A DNA stretch of 64,000 nt. Source: Macrostomum hystrix. Lineage: Eukaryota; Platyhelminthes; Macrostomidae. The stretch is taken from the NCBI GenBank assembly GCA_950097015.1, contig CATNEN010000032.1, positions 1,612,001 through 1,676,000 of the forward strand. The letters are read 5' to 3'. How positions within the stretch are numbered: position 1 is the first letter of the stretch; the number at the start of each line of letters is the position of its first letter. The position numbers and the translations under genes are program-made. Shown in pieces: positions 32,601-40,619 of this stretch. A model generated the notes under the pieces. The model saw only the letters and a list, made by a program, of their open reading frames with translations, was not told the origin of the DNA and did no database searches.

Positions 32601-35389
32601 AACGAATGTCAGTCGCGAGACACCGAGAAATTTTAGCTAGGAAAATATGACCGAATGTCAGTAATTTCTGTTAGATGCGTATTTCCTTTGCATATAAACT
32701 ACTTAGCGGTACTTGTGGGGAAAGAACACAGGGGGACTGCCTATGTCACACCCAACCCGAATTTTCGTGAAAGTCCACCAGTGGATGAACATTTCGACGA
32801 TGCCGATGTTCTGTGATTCTGGAAGTTATTTCATCGGGTAGAGCGGAAAATTTTCGCCCGTGTTCTGGATTTTCATGGCGATAGGTTGAATTATTTGGTA
32901 GATACAGAAAAATGACCCCGTTGTATTCCGCTGTTAAGTAGTTTTTTTCGATGCCTCTGTTGCTGTGAGTGTTATTTGACAAGCAGCTGAAAGCCCATCT
33001 CACAATAGCCGAGTTCAAGATGGAATCTCCGTGATTCGCCTCGTAGGTCTCTAGGCGATGCATCATTGCGTTAATATCCTCCAGCGCTGCCTCGTCCTGA
33101 TTGGTTGTAGCGGTTATACAGAGAGCTATATTCTCCTGATTGGCTGTAGCGGTTATACAGAGACCTATATTCTCCTGATTGGCTGTAGCGGTTATAGAGA
33201 GAACTATATTCTCCTGATTGGCTGTAGCGGTTATACAGAGAGCTATATTCTCCTGATTGGTTGTAGCGGTTATACAGAGAGCTATATTCTCCTGATTGGC
33301 TGTAGCGGTTATACAGAGAACTATATTCTCCTGATTGGCTGTAGCGGTTATACAGAGATCTATATTCTCCTGGTTGGTTGTAGCGGTTATACAAAGAGCT
33401 ATATTCTCCTGGTTAGTTGTAGCGGTTATACAGAGAGCTATATTCTCCTGATTGGCTGTAGCGGTTATACAGAGAACTATATTCTCCTGATTGGTTGTAG
33501 CGGTTATGCAGAGAGCTATATTCTCCTGATTGGCTGTAGCGGTTATACAGAGAGCTATATTCTCCTGATTGGCTGTAGCGGTTACTCAGAGAGCTATATT
33601 CTCCTGATTGGCTGTAGCGGTTATACAGAGAGCTATATTCTCCTGATTGGCTGTAGCGGTTATACAGAGAGCTATATTCTCCTGGTTGGTTGTAGCGGTT
33701 ATACAAAGAGCTATATTCTCCTGGTTGGTTGTAGCGGTTATACATAGAGCTATATTCTCCTGGTTGGTTGTAGCGGTTATACAAAGAGCTATATTCTCCT
33801 GGTTAGTTGTAGCGGTTATACAGATAGCTATATTCTCCTGATTGGTTGTAGCGGTTATACAGAGAACTATATTCTCCTGGTTGGTTGTAGCGGTTATATA
33901 GAGAAGTATAGCAAAATCAAGTAGCTACGAGTATATTACTCCCACTGCACATATCATACCGAAGTTTCGCATCCGTTGTCCTCGGAGCTGATGAAAGAGC
34001 TCCTAGCTGAGTTCACTAGTCCACTTTCAGTTAGCTGATGCTCGACGTAAAAGTTCTGCTCCTGAAAATTATTTTTGCTTTGCTGTATGTTCATTTTCTG
34101 CTCAATTTGAAACTGCTGATACTGCTGACAGAGCAAATTCTGCCTGTACTCGCGATGCTGATGCTGCTCTTGCTGCTGCTTCGGTTGCAGATGCTGCTTC
34201 TGCTGTTGGTGCTGCATGAGCGATGTGTGATGTAGTAACTGATTCTGCTGCTGCTGCTGCTGATTGCGGCGGGACCGCTGTTTGAGTCTGTACAACAAAG
34301 GAATTCCAACCATTCCTAGTAGATTGACCACATCTTTGCGTTTCCAGGTGCGAACAACGCGCCACTCGAATGCTCCGTGTCGAAATGTTATGCGATAGCT
34401 GGCGGAGGGTGTACAAACACATCGACTTCAGCGATTCTATTAAAGGACTTCCTGAGCTCAATGACACTGAGGAAATGGCAGTGAGGACATCAGATGTCTA
34501 TTGAGGAACTGGCAGTGAGGACATCAGATGTCTATTGAGGAACTGGCAGTGAGGACATCAGATGTCCAATGAGGAACTGGCAGTGAGGACATCAGATGCC
34601 CAATGAGGAACTGGCAGTGAGGACATCAGATGTCCAATGAGGAACTGGCTGAGAGGACATCAGATGTCCAATGAGGAACTGACAGTGAGGACATCAGATG
34701 TCCAATGAGGAACTGGCAGTGAGGACATCAGATGTCCAATGAGGAACTGGCAGTGAGGACATCAGATGTCCAATCAGGAACTGGCTGAGAGGACATCAGA
34801 TGTCCAATGAGGAACTGACAGTGAGGACATCAGATGTCCAATGATCGAGGAACTGGCAGTGAGGACATCAGATGTCCAATGAGGAACTGGCAGTGAGGAC
34901 ATCAGATGTCCAATGAGGAACTGGCAGTGAGGACATCAGATGTCCAATCAGGAACTGGCTGAGAGGACATCAGAGACCAGCTCACAAGACTCACAGGTTC
35001 TTTATTGAGGCCAGCTTGGGCGACAGTGTCTCCGGGTCTATGGCCTCAACTCGCACAGCTTGAGTTCGTTCATTCAGCAAGCAAGCCTCAGGGTGGCCCT
35101 TGTACTCCGCGTAGCAGTGAATGATGCGGAAAGGCAGGCCACGGTAGGGACTGGCCATGTCCCTGAGCTGCAGGATGAGGCACTTTGTGGAACCAAATTT
35201 CGGAGCAGTCCCGGTGAAATAGGTGTGGTTGAGTGGATCCTCTTCAACTGGCAATGGGGCAGTGCTCATGTCCATCTGGACGGCTAGGCTGCCGGAGGGT
35301 AACGCATCGTCTGACCCTTCGGCTTCGGAATCTGCAGTTCCACTATCGCTGGCGCTGACCCTGCCACTAATAGTTCGTTCTGGCTTCAT
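11383..35389 (-). CDS. PLD: Phospholipase D (PLD1/2 type, PX-PH-HKD), 17 exons, full gene
   Basis: Classical animal phospholipase D, which hydrolyses phosphatidylcholine to phosphatidic acid and choline at membranes. Exons in transcript order: 35389-34995, 34398-33960, 33096-33004, 32636-32503, 31308-31122, 30276-29925, 29472-29195, 28312-28243, 28153-28082, 26868-26560, 25942-25897, 25806-25663, 22478-22265, 17909-17704, 16943-16004, 15702-15207, 11631-11383. All have AG/GT borders and compatible phases, apart from one extra base in exon 5. The product is about 1,540 residues after allowing for that, against about 1,070 in human PLD1. Order: Ser/Asp-rich N-terminus, PX (about 120-330) with a polyglutamine insert, PH (about 330-420), HKD1 (HEKIAVID, about 598), a long variable loop (about 640-950), the conserved WHDV and IYIENQFF blocks, HKD2 (HSKLIIAD, about 1319) and the PLD C-terminal block. 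Nearly every intron is filled by its own minisatellite. The assignment is firm; the loop exons rest on phase and splice signals. Confidence 0.93.
11674..12576. repeat. 64-65 bp minisatellite in PLD intron 16 (copy B)
   Basis: Same as 1850-2752 with the same unit order. Confidence 0.95.
12619..12810 (+). repeat. Dispersed repeat, copy 1 duplicate
   Basis: Counterpart of 2795-2985 inside segmental copy B. Confidence 0.6.
13380..15105. repeat. 15-bp G-rich minisatellite in PLD intron 16 (copy B, 1.7 kb)
   Basis: About 115 units of GGTGTTGATTGTGGG, far more uniform than copy A: almost only GTTGATTG, GCTGATTG and GATCATGG units. The 536-codon open frame across it is an artefact. Confidence 0.97.
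15207..15702 (-). CDS. PLD: PLD exon 16 (second HKD motif)
   Basis: Acceptor TCTCCAG, donor GAGAAG|GTTCGC (weak at +3 and +4, G at +5). It contains VYVHSKLIIADDRL and IIGSANINDRSL, the second HKD motif with its GSANINDRS tail. Reading through the donor meets a stop three codons on; splicing to exon 17 restores the conserved IYEKVFR. Confidence 0.96.
15748..15955. repeat. 22-bp minisatellite in PLD intron 15 (copy B)
   Basis: About 9 units of the same family as 7668-8150. Confidence 0.95.
16004..16943 (-). CDS. PLD: PLD exon 15 (second catalytic half, ENQFF block)
   Basis: Acceptor CATATTCAG, donor AGCAG|GTGAGC, 940 bases. It contains WHDVGCVVRGQAARDVARHF and HYLYIENQFFIS, hallmark blocks of the second half of PLD, with an insert of roughly 110 residues between them. 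The duplicated copy A is broken inside this exon. Confidence 0.95.
16944..17703. other. PLD intron 14 with dispersed-repeat fragments
   Basis: Non-coding. 17063-17110 carries the TTTGGTGACA...GCAGCCAGCGAGGAGGCAA block. 17110-17200 (AACTTCCAGAATCACA, CATCGGCATCGTCGA) is similar in inverted orientation to 32790-32880. Confidence 0.5.
17704..17909 (-). CDS. PLD: PLD exon 14 (return to conserved core)
   Basis: Acceptor CACCCACCAG, donor GAAG|GTGAGT, phase 2 to 1. It reads YKATRRWTKLF and then FRGMDYVNWMLPVP followed by MDKPYE, equivalent to the GKDYCNF...DKPF block of PLD1. A 21-bp array lies 8 bases from its acceptor. Confidence 0.88.
17918..18140. repeat. 21-bp minisatellite in PLD intron 13
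   Basis: About 10-11 units with core GTGCAGTTTTGAGTGATCTT, beginning 8 bases from the acceptor of exon 14. Confidence 0.95.
18495..22210. repeat. 16-bp G-free minisatellite in PLD intron 13 (3.7 kb)
   Basis: About 230 units of CATCCCATCCTCATTC. The plus strand almost lacks G over 3.7 kb, apart from rare CCGCATT, CCGTCTC and CATTTGCATC units. A block with CATCTCTTCCTCATTCCG at about 20175 recurs near 21745, showing higher-order duplication. The 1,261- and 1,277-codon frames are artefacts: a period of 16 opens all three frames. Confidence 0.98.
22265..22478 (-). CDS. PLD: PLD exon 13 (loop)
   Basis: Acceptor GTACAG, donor GC|GTAAGA, phase 1 to 2. It encodes a basic helical stretch ending in IWNLFKENKSADSF. 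It lies between two large arrays (22515-23365 and 18495-22210). Confidence 0.8.
22510..22640. repeat. 22-bp minisatellite beside PLD exon 13
   Basis: Five to six units of GAGATGATTGTGAGACACCG type, starting about 30 bp from the acceptor of exon 13. Confidence 0.9.
22735..23365. repeat. 22-bp minisatellite in PLD intron 12
   Basis: About 28 units with core GGTCATAGTGAGACACTAGA. It shares GTGAGACAC with the array at 22510-22640, so the two may have a common origin. Confidence 0.95.
23366..24329. other. Unique intronic stretch of PLD intron 12
   Basis: No convincing exon. It includes a CTG-type trinucleotide run near 24010-24040 and a gradual transition into the next array. Confidence 0.5.
24330..25645. 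repeat. 17/21-bp minisatellite in PLD intron 12
   Basis: A mixture of 17-bp units (CCAGTACAGACAGACAA, CCAGTACAGACAGGCAA) and 21-bp units with ACACCCAGTACAGACTGACA. It ends about 17 bp from the donor of exon 12. Cysteine-rich minus-strand frames (CLYWLPVCTG) are artefacts. Confidence 0.97.
25663..25806 (-). CDS. PLD: PLD exon 12 (loop)
   Basis: Acceptor TTCTGTTTCAG, donor CCG|GTGAGA, phase 1 to 1, 144 bases. It reads VTLASSKTLIDIARNAEVNG and a basic, Ser-rich tail. A 17-21 bp tandem array starts about 17 bases past its donor. Confidence 0.75.
25897..25942 (-). CDS. PLD: PLD exon 11 (46-base micro-exon, loop)
   Basis: Acceptor CTTACACTTCAG, donor TTCG|GTGAGC. It reads SERRTKQTAASRDTF and is the only open segment that reconciles phase 0 of exon 10 with phase 1 of exon 12. 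This is why I infer it despite its size. Confidence 0.65.
25978..26548. repeat. 24-bp minisatellite in PLD intron 10 with captured exon end
   Basis: Units with core GAGTTCATGAGTGAGATCAC. 26401-26474 is a second copy of 26524-26597, that is, the last 38 bases of exon 10, its donor and the first intron bases, embedded between array units. Confidence 0.95.
26560..26868 (-). CDS. PLD: PLD exon 10 (variable loop)
   Basis: A 309-base exon, phase 0, acceptor CTTACAG, donor CAG|GTATTT. It encodes a charged, helical segment (EGFDDLLGCAGDE to KEDAAKQ) of the loop between the two catalytic halves. Its last 38 bases plus donor are repeated at 26401-26474 inside the neighbouring array. Confidence 0.75.
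26872..28065. repeat. 31-32 bp minisatellite in PLD intron 9
   Basis: About 38 units with core CCCAATCCCTGCTCATCCTA, alternating TGAGCTATCC and TGAGCAGTCC or TGAGCAGACC forms. The unit begins at the acceptor of exon 10: that acceptor (CTGCTTACAG, sense) is a variant of a sequence present in each unit. Confidence 0.96.
28082..28153 (-). CDS. PLD: PLD exon 9 (variable loop)
   Basis: A 72-base exon, phase 0 to 0, acceptor TCTCCAG, donor ATT|GTGAGT, reading PYRTPDIQTDLLHYLLNF. Support is splice signals, open frame and phase agreement with both neighbours; the loop is not conserved between phyla. Confidence 0.65.
28243..28312 (-). CDS. PLD: PLD exon 8 (post-HKD1 segment)
   Basis: A 70-base exon with acceptor CTATTTTTTAG and donor GAT|GTAAGT, phase 2 to 0. 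It reads ILDNGVSITEFDG, continuing EHP of exon 7 (the region after GRWD in PLD). Confidence 0.75.
28374..29184. repeat. 14-bp minisatellite in PLD intron 7
   Basis: About 57 units of TCTATCCCACCCAG with CCAAG and CTAAG variants. It starts about 14 bp beyond the donor of the HKD1 exon. Confidence 0.97.
29195..29472 (-). CDS. PLD: PLD exon 7 (first HKD catalytic motif)
   Basis: Acceptor AATCATCAG, donor CC|GTGAGA. It contains the first HxKxxxxD motif (HEKIAVID) followed by FFGGIDLCWGRWD, diagnostic of classical PLD. The catalytic His and Lys are intact. A 14-bp tandem array begins about 14 bases beyond its donor. Confidence 0.97.
29520..29895. repeat. Degenerate AATTAGACACC repeat in PLD intron 6
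   Basis: Irregular repeats of the AATTAGACACCCA motif, plus an ATT trinucleotide run at about 29803-29821. The motif is the unit of the large array at 31540-32385 two introns away. Confidence 0.7.
29925..30276 (-). CDS. PLD: PLD exon 6 (end of PH to first catalytic half)
   Basis: Acceptor CTCCTGCAG, donor GCC|GTGAGT. It has an alanine run, then SFAPPRE, CKWLVDGAAYFYDLADAL and EEIFIADWFLSPE, the start of the first PLD catalytic half. The first 48 exonic bases with their acceptor are duplicated in the upstream array at 30805-30885. Confidence 0.92.
30300..31085. repeat. 25-bp minisatellite in PLD intron 5 with captured exon start
   Basis: About 30 units with core CACTGACTGATTCCCAATGT. A second copy of the exon 6 5' end with acceptor (30229 onward) is embedded at 30805-30885. 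Confidence 0.96.
31122..31308 (-). CDS. PLD: PLD exon 5 (PH domain core, contains a frameshift)
   Basis: Acceptor TTAAACAG, donor CT|GTGAGC. It opens in frame as WMVIKDSHIVFLES, the PH core, but continues as VLSVRVLDLVLVDREF only after a shift of one base near 31263-31273. The incoming phase (2) and the outgoing phase (2) need a length of 3n while the exon is 187 bases, so one base is surplus. It may be an assembly error, an allele or a genuine lesion. Confidence 0.75.
31440..32385. repeat. 18-bp minisatellite in PLD intron 4
   Basis: Unit AATTAGACACCCACCACA, with shorter and degenerate units at the left. The plus strand is G-poor. It ends about 118 bp from the donor of exon 4. Confidence 0.95.
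32503..32636 (-). CDS. PLD: PLD exon 4 (PX-PH linker, start of PH domain)
   Basis: Acceptor ATTTTCCTAG, donor GC|GTGAGT, phase 0 to 2. It reads LKFLGVSRLTFVNETGPS, the conserved segment before the PH domain of animal and fungal PLDs. Confidence 0.85.
32637..33003. other. PLD intron 3, with a possible dispersed-repeat fragment
   Basis: Non-coding. 32790-32880 resembles 17110-17200 in the opposite orientation. It is the only larger PLD intron without a tandem array that I can see, apart from intron 14. Confidence 0.5.
33004..33096 (-). CDS. PLD: PLD exon 3 (end of PX domain)
   Basis: A 31-codon exon, phase 0 on both sides, with donor ATT|GTGAGA. It carries the C-terminal PX helix region, which continues into LKFLGVSRLTFVNE of exon 4, a typical PX-PH linker of PLDs. 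Its acceptor CAATCAG is formed by the last unit of the adjacent 39-bp array. Confidence 0.8.
33097..33905. repeat. 39-bp minisatellite containing the exon 3 splice acceptor (PLD intron 2)
   Basis: About 20 units of 39 bp with core GTAGCGGTTATACAGAGAGC. The terminal unit supplies the acceptor CAATCAG of exon 3. On the minus strand, in the frame of exon 3, units are open from 33096 back to a TGA at 33586-33588. Confidence 0.95.
33960..34398 (-). CDS. PLD: PLD exon 2 (PX domain with polyglutamine insert)
   Basis: Acceptor CCCTCCGCCAG, donor TCG|GTATGA, phase 2 to 0. It opens with YRITFRHGAFEW, matching the PX core of PLD1. About 75 Gln/His-rich residues encoded by CAG/CAA tracts then interrupt the domain. 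Several CAG runs lie between 34140 and 34265. Confidence 0.85.
34470..34975. repeat. 34-bp minisatellite in PLD intron 1
   Basis: About 15 units with core GGCAGTGAGGACATCAGATG. It begins about 20 bp from the donor of exon 1 and ends about 70 bp from the acceptor of exon 2. Confidence 0.95.
34995..35389 (-). CDS. PLD: PLD exon 1 (N-terminus, start of PX domain)
   Basis: Starts at ATG 35389, the first codon after an acceptor-like TTCTAACAG, and ends phase 2 at CT|GTGAGT. It is rich in Ser, Asp and Glu, then runs into the first PX strand, which is completed by exon 2 (KNLYRITFRHG across the junction). The acceptor just before the ATG implies a spliced 5' leader, cis or trans. Confidence 0.85.
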
Positions 35390-36259
35390 TCGGCTGTTAG
35401 AAGCGAAAATATTGCAATCGTAACTGCTGCGTAGACTGCTTTTTAATTTCCCGCAGATATAAAGAAATTCTTGGAATATAAGAAGTTAGCAAATTCAACA
35501 AAACTTCGCGCGTCTTTACAGCTAGTCTATGGTTCAGGGTCAATTATTCCAAAAGTACGAGTATGTTCCAAAAATAGACTTGGGATAAACTAGTCTACTG
35601 AGAACTTGTCTACTCATTAATAGTAGTATGAATTAAGGCTTTTAACTAGTAATTTTTATCTTACACAACAAATTACAATTTAGTATCATTACTTTCTTGT
35701 GTGAAGGACTTTTCGTAATTTTATCATTTTTATTTGAAGCTATTTAAGATACTAAACATCTGTTGTAACAAGATGAGTAAGATTTTAGAACATCATTTTA
35801 AGCAAAGATGATAAACCACACATTATAATGGGCTCATCAAGCTTATATAAGTAAAATAAATAAAGGCAAGCAAGTCAAAACATGAGCAAGCTGAAATTTA
35901 TTTTGTTGAAGCAAGCAATTTGTTCCATGGGCTCATCAGCAAGGGTGATTTTATTTCTGGCCAGTTCCTATATTTAATTTGTATATTAAAACTGCATTTA
36001 ATTATGAAAACACATTTTTATCATGCGAAAAAAAGTTGTTGCCTGAACAAAGGCGTTTACCATTTTTAAATCCATTGTTCCTTGACATTGCAATATTGAC
36101 GATAATACAAAACACACAATACACAACAATGCACAGGGGACTACATACATATAAAATGTCTTATCAGGCCTGAAATCAATCCACAATAAAGACGAGTCTT
36201 AAATGGTTTTTAAAATAAGTTTTAACTTTTGAAGCATATTAGCACTCAAACAAACAGGC
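35390..36259. other. Intergenic region between IFT22 and PLD
   Basis: AT-rich, no supported gene. The acceptor-like TTCTAACAG directly before the PLD ATG suggests that a leader exon or a trans-spliced leader precedes it. Confidence 0.5.
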
Positions 36260-36820
36260 CTAACGACCAAGAATGTTCAGTTCATCCTGCTCCGAGTTTT
36301 CATTCATGCTCTGGTACGCATGAAGTAAAAAGTTGTTGAAGTCGTCTCGCAGTTGGTCTCCGGAGCTTGGAATGTCCGAAGTCACAGAACGCACGTTTTC
36401 AAACTTTTCAGAAAGCTGCAGACTGTCCATGTCCGCTGTGTTAGGCTTTTTGTGGGATATAACGCAGCACTGAGAGTCCTTAATTCCGTGATTTTGAACA
36501 AAGAACTGATACAGTTGGTCCAGCTCTTCAGACTGCTGCGGCTGGTCCTGATTATAAACAAAGATGACACCGTTTACACTAGAGACTAGTGCAGGCCAGC
36601 AGGAAGCAAACTTCTTGTCACCACTTATGTCCCACAGTTGTACTTCAATATTGGTAGATTTTCCTTTGGCTTTCACTTCAGTCTCGTACTCGACGATGCG
36701 ACATGCTTGCGTTGGACGATACTCTCCACTGCTCTGTTCAATAGCTTCAGAAAGAAAATTAGTAAGGTATGTTTTCCCACAGGCCACAGGTCCAACAACA
36801 AGCAGCTTAAGCCGATTCAT
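36260..36820 (-). CDS. IFT22: Intraflagellar transport protein 22 (RabL5-like GTPase)
   Basis: Small GTPase-like subunit of the IFT-B complex, which carries cargo along cilia. Single exon, 186 residues, against 185 in human IFT22. It reads MNRLKLLVVGPVACGKT at the start (P-loop), RPTQACRIVEYE (switch I region), WDISGDKKF (G3) and SHKKPNT, an HKP-type G4 that is characteristic of IFT22 in place of NKxD. The C-terminus ENSEQDELNIL resembles the family tail. An open frame runs upstream to 36943, but I chose ATG 36820 because the family begins right at the first beta strand and because the longer version would put the X-box inside the coding region. ATG 36832 is the alternative. The stop is TAG. 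Confidence 0.93.
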   Translation of the reverse strand: MNRLKLLVVGPVACGKTYLTNFLSEAIEQSSGEYRPTQACRIVEYETEVKAKGKSTNIEVQLWDISGDKKFASCWPALVSSVNGVIFVYNQDQPQQSEELDQLYQFFVQNHGIKDSQCCVISHKKPNTADMDSLQLSEKFENVRSVTSDIPSSGDQLRDDFNNFLLHAYQSMNENSEQDELNILGR

Positions 36821-36889
36821 GCTGCTTTGCATTGAAATTGGTTTCTTGTAAATTCCTTTGGAATTTGACTTTGAATTTTTTACCGTGTC

Positions 36890-36903
36890 GTTGCTACGGT
36901 AAC
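36890..36903. promoter_or_regulatory. RFX-type X-box upstream of IFT22
   Basis: GTTGCTACGGTAAC is an imperfect palindrome that fits the RFX/DAF-19 X-box consensus GTHNYYATRRNAAC with one mismatch. It lies 70 bp upstream of the IFT22 ATG, the usual distance for ciliary genes. Confidence 0.7.
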
Positions 36904-37828
36904 AAACGCCGTATACAGTACGCAAATTTTGGCGAATTTTCAAAACTATGTCTTGTCGGTGAATTCTTTTAATAATGTAAAGTAAAGTGAGGTTATATAA
37001 ATACTTTGGTTGAAGTATATAATTCGAGGTGTGTTATAGACATTAAATGAAAAACATATGAAAATCTGTAAATTTGCAAACGCTTAGGCGCTAGGGCTAG
37101 AACATATTTCTGATTTGTTACATCGTTTCAAATAATATTAAATATTTTGTGTCATGTCTTCTTACTTTGTGTTTGTGTCTGTTTGTGTCTTCTTACTTTC
37201 GTTTGCAGGTTAATGATCAAATCTAACATGTTGTCTTTCTGTTTGTATATGTTGTATTTTAAGCTTTTCGAAGTTAATAATACATGTAAGAGACAACATA
37301 CAAAAATCTTAATTTGGGCATGATTGATGCTTATACCAAAAAGTATATACAAAAAATGTTCCAGCACTTAAATACTTTGTTAAGATGATTCTTTTATAGC
37401 TTGATATGTAATCATTTGCCTTTTGTTCATAATATATACATTTTATATTACATTTCATGCTTTGTGTTTAGGCTTAGAACTAACTTTTATACACTTAGGC
37501 TTTTGCCACCAAGGCTTACAAAAAGTATATTTTTAGTTGACCTAATATGCATAAATGTTTATGAGTGGTTCTTTGCAAAATAGTTCAATATATGTAGTAT
37601 ATTTTGCTTGAATAATTGTATTTTTACATATTCTTTAGAAGCATCTCTAACAAAAGACAATCAAATTTATATTAAATATTGCATTTTCTATCGATACAAA
37701 TTCTTAGCCATAAAAACCATTTGATTGAATATTGAAACTTAACATTTTAGATTTCAGCCTGTCATTAAATAGTGTGAGCAGCAAGTTTCATAACCCCAGA
37801 AAAATACATAATTAGCAATTCATTAAGC
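36904..37828. other. Divergent intergenic region IFT22 / calcyphosin
   Basis: About 0.9 kb of very AT-rich sequence with no tandem array. It is presumed to hold both promoters. An acceptor-like AGATTTCAG occurs near 37756, upstream of the calcyphosin ATG. Confidence 0.5.
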
Positions 37829-39221
<1,393 letters not shown>

Positions 39222-39390
39222 TTTTTGCCGATGCTTTGCGCCTACTGCTAAACAAGTAGTATGGCTGGCGCTTTTTTCGACCATTTATACATTTATTCCA
39301 AATTAATGAATCCATCCTGCAAATGATTCGATTTTCAGATGAATGACGCCTTGGCTATCAATAGCTGATAAAGGTGGCACAAAAAAGACA

Positions 39391-39396
39391 ATTAAA
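39391..39396 (+). terminator. Candidate polyadenylation signal of calcyphosin
   Basis: ATTAAA 170 bases after the stop. A canonical AATAAA follows at 39623-39628; either could be used. Confidence 0.35.
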
Positions 39397-39694
39397 ACAA
39401 TTGACCTACTGTCTTCCTTAAAAACTGAGTAGTATGTATTGCTTCATTATGCCAATTTTATAATTGTCTTCCCTGAATGCAAGATTTATCTTCATTTATC
39501 TTTTTTAGTGTTTTACAATTGTTTATTTTTGCCTTTCCTGTCACGCAAGTATATAATGATGTTGTTTCTCTCTACCGGGAAATTGTGCACAACTCAGCAG
39601 GATTTGAATCTCTGTCTCTGATAATAAACTATCTTATACTCGTACATAAATATTTGCCAAATTTCGTGCATCTCGTGACCAGCGACCTTACAGA

Positions 39695-40234
39695 CAGTGG
39701 CGCAACCAGGGGGGGGCGGGGGTTGCGGCCGCCCCCCCTGCGGCCCGCGGGGGCAATGTACGCAAAGGGCAAGCCAAGACGCTTCTTAATTTATTACCTT
39801 ATCTCATTCCCTGTCCCCCAAGTCCAACGTACATAGACCAAAGACCAAGTCCAAGACCATTGGTCATACATTAATTTTCAAGCTTTCATTATAATCGTGC
39901 GTGCGTTCTGATTTTTTAAACCTTTTAAATCGTCTGGGCCCTACCCTACCGGCCCTTGAAATTGGCCCAGGAATGATGGGCGAAAACCGCGAAACAGAGC
40001 GCGCTCCACCTGGCGGCCGCCCCCCTTCGACCCGCGGGGCAATGTACGCAAAGGGCAATGTACGCAAAGGGCAATGTACGCAAAGGGCAATGTACGCAAA
40101 GGGTAATGTACGCAAAGGGCAATGTACGCAAAGGGCAATGTACGCAAAGGGCAATGTACGCAAAGGGCAATGTACGCAAAGGGCAATGTACGCAAAGACC
40201 GCCCCCCCTAAGGCAAAACCTGGTTGCGCCACTG
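39695..40234. mobile_element. Non-autonomous hAT-like element (MITE) with 8-bp target duplication
   Basis: The element starts CAGTGGCGCAACCAG and ends CTGGTTGCGCCACTG, a perfect 15-bp inverted repeat. It is flanked on both sides by the same 8-bp target copy CTTACAGA (39687-39694 and 40235-40242). CAGTGGCG termini with 8-bp duplications are typical of hAT elements. It is 540 bp, without transposase. Subterminal GC-rich blocks (GCGGCCGCCCCC) occur at both ends as direct repeats, and the right part contains ten units of a 16-bp tandem repeat. Confidence 0.88.
40039..40197. repeat. 16-bp tandem repeat inside the MITE
   Basis: About ten units of GGGCAATGTACGCAAA. A single unit of the same sequence is present near the left end at about 39752, so the array grew from an element-internal motif. 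Confidence 0.92.
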
Positions 40235-40242
40235 CTTACAGA

Positions 40243-40615
40243 TATTAGACATTATATTTATGCGTACAAACAATACATTCCTTTTGACACAGTTTATACT
40301 CTTTTTTATCATTTTTACTCTTCAAATTCGAATGCCAAATCTAAAAAAGTAGCTCGTCTTGTTAAAAAGGACCACTTCCAATATCGTGAATATTAAATAT
40401 AAATTTCTACCTTATATATGCAATTCACAGAAAGAATAAAATAACTTTTCTGATCTCTCCTTGAGGGTGCTTCACACTTTTGCACCATTCTTTTTGTTAG
40501 GACTGTACAGTGAAGTCGAAACCAGCATTTCTATCTTGAACTCATCCAACTATCAATTATTGATTAAGAAGCCAAAATGCTGGTAACCGACGCATTAGTG
40601 TACTTCAGGGGCGAG
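40243..40615. other. AT-rich intergenic sequence
   Basis: No supported gene or repeat. Confidence 0.5.
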
Positions 40616-40619
40616 GCGA

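Noticed and set aside
36821-36943. Longer IFT22 N-terminus
   Set aside because: The family starts at the first beta strand; the extension would code over the X-box and is low in conserved features.
37780-37800. Second X-box near calcyphosin (GTTTCATAAC)
   Set aside because: Too short and not palindromic; does not meet the RFX consensus.
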